Counted from the first letter of the stretch, positions 27,510 through 35,078 are shown. The stretch is 64,000 nucleotides of DNA from an uncultured Treponema sp. (GCA_910584475.1 CAJUBD010000001.1:19028-83027); one strand, 5' to 3'. Translations and numbers: made by a program. The notes: generated by a model from the letters alone, not told the origin.

Positions 27510-28153
27510 ATTTGTTTTTTTCCATCATTGGAAAGGGCGCGGCGTTTCGCGATCAGCTGAATTGCTTTCCACGCTACATCGTCGAATCTGTCAGGACTGT
27601 CGGAGGGCGGCAATTTGAAACTGATTGTGTTTTCATCGTCAAGCTTTCTTGCGAAATCCTCAAAATTTACACCGTTCTTACCGCATTCAGGAAAATCTCT
27701 TGAAGCACCGCGACGCACCAAGTCAAGGGCTTTTTCTTCACAAAGAAAAAGCAAAGTCAGCCTTTTACGGCCGAATCCGCCACCTACCGATTCTCTATTG
27801 TACCACGCCAATTCTTGCCAGCACCACTTTGATTTAAGCCACGCTTCTGTAATTATGAACAGCATGCAGTCGCAATTTTCCATCGCTTTTTTATAGACCG
27901 CTTCCCAATCGTCGTTGAGGACTTTTTTTGTTTTCTCGTCGATATAAGTGCCGGGCTTACCTTTCAATGTTTCCGCGTCAAGATAAACAAAGCCAGAATC
28001 CCTTGTCTCAAGATAGGAAATGTATGCGTCCTTTTCGCAAAATTCCATCACACGATTCCTGATTTCTTTTACAATTGCGAAACAGTCCGCCGATCCAAAA
28101 CTGAGCAAAAGTTTTGTGTTTTTTACGACATCATGAATTTCTTTGTCTGTCAT
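27506..28153 (-). CDS. TIR-domain protein
   Basis: 215 residues. An N-terminal strand and helix, TKLLLSFGSADCFAIVKEI, resembles TIR strand A; DDWEAVYKKAMENCDCMLFIITEAWLKS and SKWCWQELAWY (108-118) give the S-x-W-C-x-x-E pattern of bacterial TIR domains, with Glu 114 in the place of the catalytic NADase Glu. The rest has alpha/beta character. Bacterial TIR proteins degrade NAD or make cyclic ADP-ribose-type signals in anti-phage defence such as Thoeris, or serve as effectors. A clean AGGAG precedes the ATG. Its neighbours are DUF261 and a ligand-gated channel. TIR assignment fair; activity unproven. Confidence 0.7.
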   Translation of the reverse strand: MTDKEIHDVVKNTKLLLSFGSADCFAIVKEIRNRVMEFCEKDAYISYLETRDSGFVYLDAETLKGKPGTYIDEKTKKVLNDDWEAVYKKAMENCDCMLFIITEAWLKSKWCWQELAWYNRESVGGGFGRKRLTLLFLCEEKALDLVRRGASRDFPECGKNGVNFEDFARKLDDENTISFKLPPSDSPDRFDDVAWKAIQLIAKRRALSNDGKKQI

Positions 28154-28231
28154 TTTTTTCTCCTGTGTTTTTCAAGTTTGCGGGCAGGATGATTTCCGCC
28201 CGCAGATTTTTCTGCCAATTTGTTCTCGAAG

Positions 28232-28648
28232 TTAAACGCGGAACAATATCCGTTTGCTTGAGAGGCGACCGTTCCTGACCGTGAAGGAATTATCCCCGAG
28301 CGGGTCGTAGGCGATGCCGCCTATCCCGTCGCCCAGGACGAAGTGCGTGTAGTTCCCGCTTTCGTACATGAGGATTTCCACTTCGCCCGAAGATGCCTTG
28401 TAGTCCGCCTCGGTTTTTTTCACGCCGAAAACCAAGCCCGTCATTTCCGAAAGTATGGCGGCGGGATTGAGCATGAGCGCGTTCCCGTTGGTCCAGCCTT
28501 TTTCCAACGCGGAAATATATGCGGCCACAGCGTCAATTCGCTTGCCAGTCAAATTTTCCGCGTACTTGACGAGCGACAAGAAGTAGCACCCGTACTCGCC
28601 GAGCGTCTTCATAACCTTTTGGCGGCTTTCATTTGTAGGTGTTCCCAT
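28232..28648 (-). CDS. DUF261-like protein, possible papain-like fold
   Basis: 138 residues. It resembles the DUF261 family known from Borrelia plasmids and treponemes. EYGCYFLSLVKYAE near the N-terminus places Cys 21 at the start of a helix; NYTHFVLGDG gives His 102 and GIAYDPLGDNSF gives Asp 115. This order and setting fits a C39-like or papain-like cysteine hydrolase, an inference from pattern only. No signal peptide. AGGAGA precedes ATG. It follows a 286-base gap that contains a leader element shared with two other genes. Confidence 0.6.
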   Translation of the reverse strand: MGTPTNESRQKVMKTLGEYGCYFLSLVKYAENLTGKRIDAVAAYISALEKGWTNGNALMLNPAAILSEMTGLVFGVKKTEADYKASSGEVEILMYESGNYTHFVLGDGIGGIAYDPLGDNSFTVRNGRLSSKRILFRV

Positions 28649-28656
28649 AATTTTTT

Positions 28657-28696
28657 CTCCTATATGGAAAAGTCAAGGGCAAAATTTTTAGCAATC
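28657..28696 (-). promoter_or_regulatory. Shared leader element upstream of the DUF261 gene
   Basis: On the minus strand GATTGCTAAAAATTT is followed by TGCCCTTGACTTTT and ends in AGGAG. Nearly the same order of bases occurs at 36260-36299, and a shorter match at 33022-33048. The remaining part of the 28649-28934 gap holds no gene I can support; a hairpin (TCCGC/GCGGA inside GATTTC/GAAATC, 28908-28936) sits at the end of the preceding DUF2589 gene. Confidence 0.55.
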
Positions 28697-28934
28697 AGAA
28701 AGACTGCGGCTTTCACGATTGGCTTTTCATCAAGTTTGCTATACGAACGAGAGTTCAAAAACAGCGGCGCAAACCATCCTCCATTTTTAAACATCCATCA
28801 CGAAAACAGGAAATCTCAATTTCCCATGACGTTTGATACGTGCGGAGGGTTTCATACCCCGACGCTTGCATCGTAATAAGGTGATAAAACCCGACAGCGA
28901 TACTGTTGATTTCGTCCGCACGCGGATGAGGAAA

Positions 28935-29465
28935 TCACTCCCCTCCCACTTGCCCGCCTACGCTCGCGGCCATTATGTCCAGTATGCGGGCAAGCCCTTC
29001 GGGAGTTTCCTGGCGCGCGGCCTTGACATTGATGTGGTACTTCGCGCTTTGGTTTGTTTCCCTAGTCTGCGACGCGCTGGACGTGACTTTTCCGCAGATC
29101 GTTACCTCGCCCTCTTTTTCGCCGACTGAATCGGTTTTCGATGTCAAGGTCACTTCCATTTGAAAATCCACGTTAACTTCCTCCACCGCGAGGTTTGGAA
29201 GGGGAACTACGGCCAAAAGCGGAGCGCGTATGCGAAACTCGTTCATTCCGCCGCCTGCCTTCGGGCTTTCGAGCGTGAAATCTATGTTGCGGACACATTC
29301 GTTCCCGTCGCCATTTTTCTCCACTCCCATCGACTTTATGAACTCGACCGTACTTTGCGCCAAGTCCAGCTGAGCGTCTGACGCGGCCTTTAACGGTGCG
29401 GCAATCAGTTCTGCGATTGATATGTCATTAACGGTGTTTTTCATTCCGGCTTCGCTTTCAGCCAT
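28935..29465 (-). CDS. DUF2589-family protein (paralogue 1)
   Basis: 176 residues. Family features shared with the next gene: IAELIAAPLKAASDAQLDLAQ near the N-terminus, LLAVVPLPNLAVEEVNVDFQ, then METVTL-like strands and RETNQSAKYHINVKA. The fold is expected to be beta-rich with an N-terminal helix; function unknown in the literature I know. No signal peptide or membrane segment. AGGAGG lies 7 bases before ATG. It follows the next paralogue by 18 bases. Confidence 0.75.
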   Translation of the reverse strand: MAESEAGMKNTVNDISIAELIAAPLKAASDAQLDLAQSTVEFIKSMGVEKNGDGNECVRNIDFTLESPKAGGGMNEFRIRAPLLAVVPLPNLAVEEVNVDFQMEVTLTSKTDSVGEKEGEVTICGKVTSSASQTRETNQSAKYHINVKAARQETPEGLARILDIMAASVGGQVGGE

Positions 29466-29483
29466 AAGTCCTCCTGATAGTTT

Positions 29484-30080
29484 TTATGCCGCCTGCTGCG
29501 CTCCGCCGGATTTCTTTCCTTCGCGAACGTCAACAGGTTCCGTGCACTGCGCGAACATGTCGAGCAGCTTGTTCATACATTCCGTAGAAGGCTGTTGGTT
29601 CGCCTCCACGTGCACTTGGTACTTCGCGCTCTGGTTCGTCGAGCGAGTGTTTTCCTTGCTCGTAGAAACCTTGCCCGAAACGGAAGCCTTGAACCATCTG
29701 CATCCGCCAGACGCGCTGAAGCTGCCTTCTTTTTCGGAAGACGACTTGCTCGACTCCGAAGCGGAAACCTCCATCTGGAAGTCAATCGTAACATGGTCGA
29801 CAAGCAAAGCCGGCATCGGCAAAAGTCCGAGCACGGGCGCCTGAAAACTCACGTCCGTCGTGCTCACGCCCTCGTCCGTCAAGACAGGCTTCGTCATGTC
29901 GAACTTGAGCATTCGCGCCGCCGTGCTTTTAGGGTCTTCGCTCCTGTCAAAGCCGACTTCGTTCACATACGCTATCATCGTCTGCGCCAAGTCGCGCTGC
30001 GCAGAAACGACCGATGTCAAGGGCTGCGCGATGAGTTCGTTCATCGGAAGCCCGCCCATCATTTCCGCAATTTTTCCCAT
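29484..30080 (-). CDS. DUF2589-family protein (paralogue 2)
   Basis: 198 residues, clearly related to the downstream gene: MNELIAQPLTSVVSAQRDLAQ, VLGLLPMPALLVDHVTIDFQ and RSTNQSAKYQVHVEAN line up with it. It has an extra Ser/Lys-rich segment (ASESSKSSSEKEGSFSAS) and a Gly/Gln/Ala tail. AGGAGG before ATG. The tandem pair probably arose by duplication and then diverged; both may assemble together. Confidence 0.75.
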   Translation of the reverse strand: MGKIAEMMGGLPMNELIAQPLTSVVSAQRDLAQTMIAYVNEVGFDRSEDPKSTAARMLKFDMTKPVLTDEGVSTTDVSFQAPVLGLLPMPALLVDHVTIDFQMEVSASESSKSSSEKEGSFSASGGCRWFKASVSGKVSTSKENTRSTNQSAKYQVHVEANQQPSTECMNKLLDMFAQCTEPVDVREGKKSGGAQQAA

Positions 30081-30141
30081 AGGAAAAACCTCCTAAAATT
30101 TATTTACAGCCGTCTTCCGCGGAAAGGCGGCCGCATTTCAT

Positions 30142-30735
30142 TTATTTGTGGATGCCTATTTCACTTCCATGCTTGTTCCATGTGGAATTGTCCTCGCCAT
30201 CCGCCGCCTTGAACGGAACGATGAGCTTGTTGTATTCGTCCAAGATTCGTGAAAGACCTTCCGCCCTTTCCGTGGAACGAAATTCAATCTTCACTTTCAC
30301 CGAATTGGAATTCGGCTCGCCGGAAAATCCTATCGCGAATTTCGCGGAACGCTCCGTCTCTTCGCCCGAATAGCCGCCCTCGTCATTGGAAAGGGATTCC
30401 AGCGCGTCCTCCACATCCTTCGCTTCCACCTGCTCGATTTTCGCGTCGAATTCCATCGAAAGCCTGTCGATTATGAGATTGTTATGGCTCGCAATCGAAA
30501 GCACAGGTATTTCAAGATAGTTGTTATCCGACAAATGCAGCTCCAAAGTCTTAGGCTCGCCGTCCTCGTGGAAAAACTGCCGAAGCGAATTCAAGTGGTG
30601 CGTTTCAAGGGTCTTCTGCGCGTCGTTCACCGCCTTCTGCATTCCCTTTATCACGTCTGAAAGGTCTACGCCCGCGCCACGCTTCGGCGGCTTTTCGAGC
30701 CTTGTCGATTTTTCTTTTCCGCTTTTAGAAAACAT
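30142..30735 (-). CDS. DUF2589-like protein (paralogue 3, operon leader)
   Basis: 197 residues. More distant from the other two but keeps the plan: helical VIKGMQKAVNDAQKTLETH, strand LEIPVLSIASHNNLIIDRLS, MEFDAKIEQ, and ERSAKFAIGFSGEPNSNSVK matching the QSAKY region. The N-terminus is basic (KSGKEKSTRLEKPPKR). AGGAGG lies before the ATG. First gene of the minus-strand island operon; its start codon is 29 bases from the left inverted-repeat box. Confidence 0.65.
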   Translation of the reverse strand: MFSKSGKEKSTRLEKPPKRGAGVDLSDVIKGMQKAVNDAQKTLETHHLNSLRQFFHEDGEPKTLELHLSDNNYLEIPVLSIASHNNLIIDRLSMEFDAKIEQVEAKDVEDALESLSNDEGGYSGEETERSAKFAIGFSGEPNSNSVKVKIEFRSTERAEGLSRILDEYNKLIVPFKAADGEDNSTWNKHGSEIGIHK

Positions 30736-30764
30736 TTCGTTCCTCCTAAAAAAATTGTCTATAT

Positions 30765-30787
30765 CAATGTTTTACAACATTACATTG
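30765..30787. repeat. Left 23-bp dyad box (candidate recombination site)
   Basis: CAATGT (30765-30770) and ACATTG (30782-30787) are inverted around an 11-base centre, giving a 23-bp dyad. The run TACAACATTACATTGA (30773-30788) is repeated in perfect reverse complement in the right box. It stands between the first DUF2589 gene and the possible switch segment. Confidence 0.8.
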
Positions 30788-30935
30788 ACAATCGCTTGCC
30801 GTTTTGCGGACGGAAAGCGCGATGCTTTGGAAGCAAGATTTTCACTAAATGCGATTTTCTGTATTGAAAGAATATGAACCATGACTTTCAACAGTGGTTT
30901 TTCTAAAAGAATTTTAAATTTTTTTGGAATTTCTC

Positions 30936-30964
30936 TTGACAAAATCAATGTAATGTTGTATTTC
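30936..30964 (+). promoter_or_regulatory. Candidate promoter facing the recombinase
   Basis: TTGACA (30936-30941), 17-base spacer covering part of the right box, and TATTTC (30959-30964, a weak -10). It would start the recombinase message about 25 bases before its ATG. If the segment between the boxes inverted, the same TTGACA would stand 17 bases from TAAAAC, facing the DUF2589 operon. Confidence 0.45.
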
Positions 30965-30967
30965 ATT
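30945..30967. repeat. Right 23-bp dyad box (candidate recombination site)
   Basis: CAATG and CATTG flank a 13-base centre. TCAATGTAATGTTGTA (30945-30960) is the exact reverse complement of the left box run, and 20 of 23 positions match over the full box in inverted orientation. Confidence 0.8.
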
Positions 30968-30995
30968 GTCAAATTCAAAAGAAAAGCGGAAATTT

Positions 30996-31832
30996 ATGAA
31001 TTCTATATCAAGTCAAAAATTGAATAAATTTTCAGCATACCTTTCCGAAATCGTAGGCTCGCCCGCGACGGTCGAAAAGTATGTCTACGCCGTAAAAGTG
31101 TTCGGACGATTTATGGACGGACGCGGAAGCGCCGTCCCAACGAGAGAAGCGCTCGCCGACTACAAGGAATTCCTAGCCCGCACATACAAAAAATCCTCAG
31201 CAAACAGCATGATGATTCCGCTAAACAAATTCCTCGCTTGGCATGGGCAAGGACACCTGCGAATCAAGGCGTTCAGGCTTCAGCGCCGCACTAACCTTGA
31301 CCACATAATGTCGAGGGAAGAATACGAAAAGCTCTTGGAAACGGCGGAAAGGCTCGGCATGGAAAGATGCCGCCTTTTGATGCGGCTTTTGGCTTCCACG
31401 GGTATGAGGATTGACGAAGTGAGGTTCGTGACGGTGGAGTCGCTTGCCAACGGAGTTTGCCATGTCAGCAACAAAGGAAAGTCGCGCGACGTTTTCATTC
31501 CCGAGCCATTTTGCGAAGTGCTCAAAAGTTATTGCGGGCGGCGCGGAATAGAAAGCGGTGTAGTATTTCACGGACGAAATGGCGACGCGATGCTCGACAA
31601 GGCGAGGATTTGGCGCGAGATGAACGCGGTCGCACAGGCGGCGGGTTTTGCCCACGGAATTGTCCATGCGCACTCTTTCCGCCACTTTTTCGCGAAAGAA
31701 TATATGGAAATATTCCATGACCTGCCGGATCTAGCGGACATACTTGGGCACAGTTCTCTTGAGACCACGAGAATTTATACCAGAACCACAAGCCAGGAAA
31801 AACGGATTCGCCTTGAAAAACTCGGCTTGTGA
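30996..31832 (+). CDS. Tyrosine recombinase (phage-integrase/Xer family)
   Basis: 278 residues. N-terminal SAM-like core-binding domain (about 5-90) and catalytic domain with all key residues: Arg 138 in STGMRIDEVR, Lys about 162 in KGKSRDVFI, HSFRH giving His 226 and Arg 229, His 252 in LGHSSLETT, and Tyr 261 as nucleophile. It cuts and rejoins DNA at short dyad sites. ATG 30996 has a weak CGGA upstream. The gene is divergent from the DUF2589/TIR/channel operon and sits beside two inverted dyad boxes, which suggests a DNA invertase role; integration of a small island is the alternative. No other phage genes are near. Confidence 0.88.
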   Translation: MNSISSQKLNKFSAYLSEIVGSPATVEKYVYAVKVFGRFMDGRGSAVPTREALADYKEFLARTYKKSSANSMMIPLNKFLAWHGQGHLRIKAFRLQRRTNLDHIMSREEYEKLLETAERLGMERCRLLMRLLASTGMRIDEVRFVTVESLANGVCHVSNKGKSRDVFIPEPFCEVLKSYCGRRGIESGVVFHGRNGDAMLDKARIWREMNAVAQAAGFAHGIVHAHSFRHFFAKEYMEIFHDLPDLADILGHSSLETTRIYTRTTSQEKRIRLEKLGL

Positions 31833-31887
31833 AGCCATGGCAATTTCCCCGCAAAAATCGATTTGCGTGAATTTCTCTCGCGAGCAC

Positions 31888-31916
31888 TTGTTTTTATTTT
31901 TTAGAAATGCTATAAT
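31888..31916 (+). promoter_or_regulatory. Promoter of the lipoprotein gene
   Basis: TTGTTT (31888-31893), 17-base spacer, perfect TATAAT (31911-31916), 37 bases before the ATG. Confidence 0.7.
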
Positions 31917-31953
31917 GTGAAAAATTAAATAAGTTTTATAGAGAGGGATATTT

Positions 31954-32955
31954 ATGAAAAAAAACTCGGGTAAAATTTGCATTTCTTTAATCATGTCGGC
32001 GAGCCTTACGTTCGCATTGGTTTCTTGTGAGTCGACGAAACATGAATCGCCAAAAGTCGAAAGAGAAACGGAAAAAAATTCTGAAAACGAAAAAACATCT
32101 GTCCAAACTGCAAGAACGCCCGACGACGACTTGCGAAATCTGCTCGAGAACACACAAATTACGGTGATTTCCTCTCCAAAAGAAACGACAAAGGGAAAGG
32201 CGTTTTCCGCGCCGTATAAAATTCGCGTCGAAACATTGAACGGAAAGCCGTGCGAAGGCGTGAGCATCACCGCAGAATTTCCTTCGGGACGCGATGCGGA
32301 TTCCGTTTCTTTCGAAAAAAAGGCTTTGGTTACGGACGCGAACGGAAACTGCGAATTCGTGCCGCCAGTGCCGAATTTCTCGATAAAGTCGCATGTAACT
32401 TTCTTTCCGCAGATTTCATCTTCAAATCCTGAATTGGTCAAACTCTGCCAAAGTGTCTCCGCAAACGCCGCATGGAATGTGCGCACGAACACAAATAGCC
32501 GTGCCGGCATTTTGGTTTCTGTAGTGGACTACAATCAAGATGGAAAAATGATTATCGGCAGCGGATCTCAGCCTTCCACCCAAAGTCTGACGGCGGCTTT
32601 GTGGAAAAGCGGACTTATGGGCGCTCAGAACGCGGACTTCCACAATTCGGTGAACGCTGACGATTCCGCGAGAATTCAGGCCGACGCGAAAAGGCTTGTG
32701 GGCGGAAATTCCACCTTTCGCTTCGTTGTCTACGGACGCGTGAAGTACGCCGAAAAATTGAGCCAGGACGAGGCGGGAAATTGGGTTGTCTCGCTTTCAG
32801 GCGATGTGGGCGCATTGGAACTTTCGAGTGGAAAAGTGCTGTTCAAGGCGAGAAAATCCGTTTCCGTGAAAAACAAGTCGCAATGGAACGCAATCAAGAA
32901 CGCGCAGGAAGAAATGGCAAGGCTGTTCGCCGAAGAAATTGTCTACGGACTCTAG
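31954..32955 (+). CDS. Lipoprotein with Ig-like and LpoB/CsgG-like regions
   Basis: 333 residues. Lipoprotein signal peptide with lipobox LVSC at about residues 22-25. A Lys/Glu-rich spacer, then a beta-rich part (about 75-150, GKAFSAPYKIRVETLNGKPC and DANGNCEFVPP) like a bacterial Ig-like domain, then a C-terminal domain with SLTAALWKSGLMGAQN and RFVVYGRVKY that recalls LpoB/CsgG-type alpha/beta domains. Anchored at a membrane, facing the periplasm. GAGAGGGA precedes ATG. Not obviously tied to the island upstream: it has its own promoter. Confidence 0.6.
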   Translation: MKKNSGKICISLIMSASLTFALVSCESTKHESPKVERETEKNSENEKTSVQTARTPDDDLRNLLENTQITVISSPKETTKGKAFSAPYKIRVETLNGKPCEGVSITAEFPSGRDADSVSFEKKALVTDANGNCEFVPPVPNFSIKSHVTFFPQISSSNPELVKLCQSVSANAAWNVRTNTNSRAGILVSVVDYNQDGKMIIGSGSQPSTQSLTAALWKSGLMGAQNADFHNSVNADDSARIQADAKRLVGGNSTFRFVVYGRVKYAEKLSQDEAGNWVVSLSGDVGALELSSGKVLFKARKSVSVKNKSQWNAIKNAQEEMARLFAEEIVYGL

Positions 32956-33012
32956 TTTGAGGATGTATGCATAAAAGCCGCACAAATGGCACGACTTTTA
33001 CCGGCTCAATAG

Positions 33013-33048
33013 AAAAATTACAATTTCGCTCTTGGTTTTTTATGGGAG
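33013..33048 (+). promoter_or_regulatory. Leader element upstream of thrC
   Basis: AATTTCGCTCTTG (33022-33034) followed by a T-run and GGGAG. The same 13 bases occur at 36270-36282 before another gene. No T-box or other known riboswitch is visible. Confidence 0.4.
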
Positions 33049-33055
33049 AATTGAT

Positions 33056-34438
33056 ATGTTTTATACTGATACTCGCGACAAAAGCATAAAGATTGACTTC
33101 AAGTCGGCGGTGATGGGCGGAATGAACGCCGCGACTGGCGGACTTTATGTCCCGGAAAATTTTCCGAAAATCGACATCGACACAATTTCAGGCGAAAATT
33201 CCGATTTCCGAAAAATCGCGTTCGAAATGATTTTGCCCTATGTCAAAGGCGAAATTCCCGAAAGCGACTTGCGCGCGCTCATCAGCGACGCGTATCCTTT
33301 CGATCCGCGCCTCGTGAAAATCGACGGCTCGTCCTATGTGCTAGAGCTTTTTCACGGTCCGACATGCGCGTTCAAGGATTTCGGGGCGCGTTTTATGGCG
33401 CGAGCGATGTCGTACTTCAACCGCGGCGAGGACGGAAGGCTTCACATTTTGGTAGCCACTTCGGGCGACACTGGAAGCGCGGTCGGCTCGGCGTTCCACA
33501 ATGTGGAGGGCTTGGACGTTACGATTTTGTATCCAGAAGGAAAAATCTCTCCCCTTCAGGAAAAACAACTTTCCACGTTCACAGGAAACGTCCGAGCGCT
33601 AAAAGTGAAAGGCTCGTTCGATGACTGCCAAAAATTGGTGAAGACGGCGTTCACCGATTCAGATTTGCGCAAAAGATTCCGCCTTTCATCCGCAAATTCA
33701 ATAAACATTTCGCGCCTTTTGCCGCAGAGCTTTTATTATATGCACGCGGCGTTGCAGGCGAAGTGCGAAAATCCCGAAAAGAAAATCATCGTGGTCGTTC
33801 CGAGCGGCAATTTCGGAAACCTTACGAGCGGACTCATCGCGCGGGAAATGGGCGCGCCGATCGAAGGTTTCGTCGCGGCTACGAATTCCAACCGCACAAT
33901 TCCCGACTGGATCGCCACGGCAAAATACGAGGCGCGGCCTTCAGTGGAAACATTCGCGAACGCAATGGACGTGGGCGCGCCTTCAAACTACGAGCGCATT
34001 TCGTACATGTATTCACTTGAAGAAGTGAGAAAACTTTTCGCGGCGTTTTGGCTCGACAACGACGGAATTATAGATTCAATTCGCGATTGCCAGGAAAAAT
34101 GCGGCTACACGATAGACCCGCACGGCGCGGTGGCGTACAAGGCGTGGCAGGAAATCGCAGACGGCGGTCTTTCAAAGATTTCGAGCGACGCTGACATCAC
34201 GAAGCCGGGGCTTACTCCGAACGTTCCCGATTGGGCAGACAGCGCGAAAGACTGCGTTGGCATAATCTTGGAAACCGCCTCCCCCGCGAAATTCGGACAG
34301 ACTGTAAAATTGGCGACAGGAAAAGAGCCGCCGCTCCCCGAACGCCTCGAGCGCGTCATGCGCCTTCCCGACAATTCCGTGCCGATGGAAAACGACTACG
34401 AGAAATTCCGCGCGTGGCTTGAAGAGAGTCTGCGCTGA
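33056..34438 (+). CDS. thrC: Threonine synthase
   Basis: 460 residues of PLP fold type II. PLP lysine at about 107 in GPTCAFKDFGARF, phosphate-binding and catalytic segments ATSGDTGSAVGSAFHN and VVPSGNFGNLTSGLIAREMG, N-terminal NAATGGLYVPE. It converts O-phosphohomoserine to threonine. ATG 33056 follows GGGAGAATT; an upstream in-frame start would be before that site. No other threonine genes are nearby. Confidence 0.95.
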   Translation: MFYTDTRDKSIKIDFKSAVMGGMNAATGGLYVPENFPKIDIDTISGENSDFRKIAFEMILPYVKGEIPESDLRALISDAYPFDPRLVKIDGSSYVLELFHGPTCAFKDFGARFMARAMSYFNRGEDGRLHILVATSGDTGSAVGSAFHNVEGLDVTILYPEGKISPLQEKQLSTFTGNVRALKVKGSFDDCQKLVKTAFTDSDLRKRFRLSSANSINISRLLPQSFYYMHAALQAKCENPEKKIIVVVPSGNFGNLTSGLIAREMGAPIEGFVAATNSNRTIPDWIATAKYEARPSVETFANAMDVGAPSNYERISYMYSLEEVRKLFAAFWLDNDGIIDSIRDCQEKCGYTIDPHGAVAYKAWQEIADGGLSKISSDADITKPGLTPNVPDWADSAKDCVGIILETASPAKFGQTVKLATGKEPPLPERLERVMRLPDNSVPMENDYEKFRAWLEESLR

Positions 34439-34527
34439 AGTCGCGGAACTTTCGCGATAAAGCCTGTTAAAATCAATTCGCGAGATTGAAAGAAAAACGA
34501 GAGAGAGTTTTTCTTCGGCGGAATTTC

Positions 34528-35019
34528 CTACATATCCTTGTAAGTCTGCACTCCGTCCTCGAGATGCTCGATTTTTATTCCCGCCTGCCTGAACATTTCA
34601 AGCGAGTCGCCCTCATCGTGATAATGCTTTTCGCAGACTACGCGCCTTATTCCGCAGTTTATGATCAGCATCGCACAGGTACGGCACGGAGTCATCTTGC
34701 AATAGACCGTTCCGCCGTCAATCGAAATTCCGCGCTTCGCCGCCTGGCAAATTGCGTTTTGCTCGGCGTGGACTGTGCGGACGCAGTGCTGCGTGGTGGA
34801 GCCGTCGTCGTGAACCATTTTCTTCAGAAGATGTCCCTCTTCGTCGCAATGGGGCAAGCCCGCCGGACTTCCGACATATCCTGTCACCAAAATCTGGTTG
34901 TCACGCGCGATGACGCAGCCGCTCCGTCCTCGGTCGCACGTGGCGCGCTTTGCGATTGTCCGCGCCACTTCCATAAAATATTCATCCCAAGTCGGGCGCA
35001 CATATCTTTCTTCCGCCAT
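34528..35019 (-). CDS. dCMP deaminase (ComEB-like)
   Basis: 163 residues of the cytidine/deoxycytidylate deaminase family. Zinc motif HAEQNAICQ with catalytic Glu and MTPCRTCAM with two cysteine ligands; N-terminal MEVARTIAKRATCDRG and TGYVGSPAGLPHC are typical of dCMP deaminases. It makes dUMP for thymidylate synthesis. ATG 35019 follows GAAGG; it has its own promoter. Confidence 0.9.
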   Translation of the reverse strand: MAEERYVRPTWDEYFMEVARTIAKRATCDRGRSGCVIARDNQILVTGYVGSPAGLPHCDEEGHLLKKMVHDDGSTTQHCVRTVHAEQNAICQAAKRGISIDGGTVYCKMTPCRTCAMLIINCGIRRVVCEKHYHDEGDSLEMFRQAGIKIEHLEDGVQTYKDM

Positions 35020-35048
35020 ATCCTTCCCCAAAAATACAAAAAACTAGT

Positions 35049-35078
35049 ATTATAAGCAATTTTTTTTAATTATAACAA
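35049..35078 (-). promoter_or_regulatory. Promoter of the dCMP deaminase gene
   Basis: Minus strand TTGTTA (35078-35073), 18-base spacer, TATAAT (35054-35049), 30 bases before the ATG. Confidence 0.6.

Noticed and set aside
28343..28876. 177-codon plus-strand frame opposite the DUF261 gene
   Set aside because: Antisense shadow without ribosome binding site or recognisable domain.
30996..31832. Prophage call based on the tyrosine recombinase
   Set aside because: No capsid, tail, replication or lysis genes are near, and no duplicated att site at a tRNA is visible.
32956..33055. T-box or riboswitch before thrC
   Set aside because: No specifier loop, antiterminator or terminator stem fits in the 100-base gap; only the shared leader motif is present.
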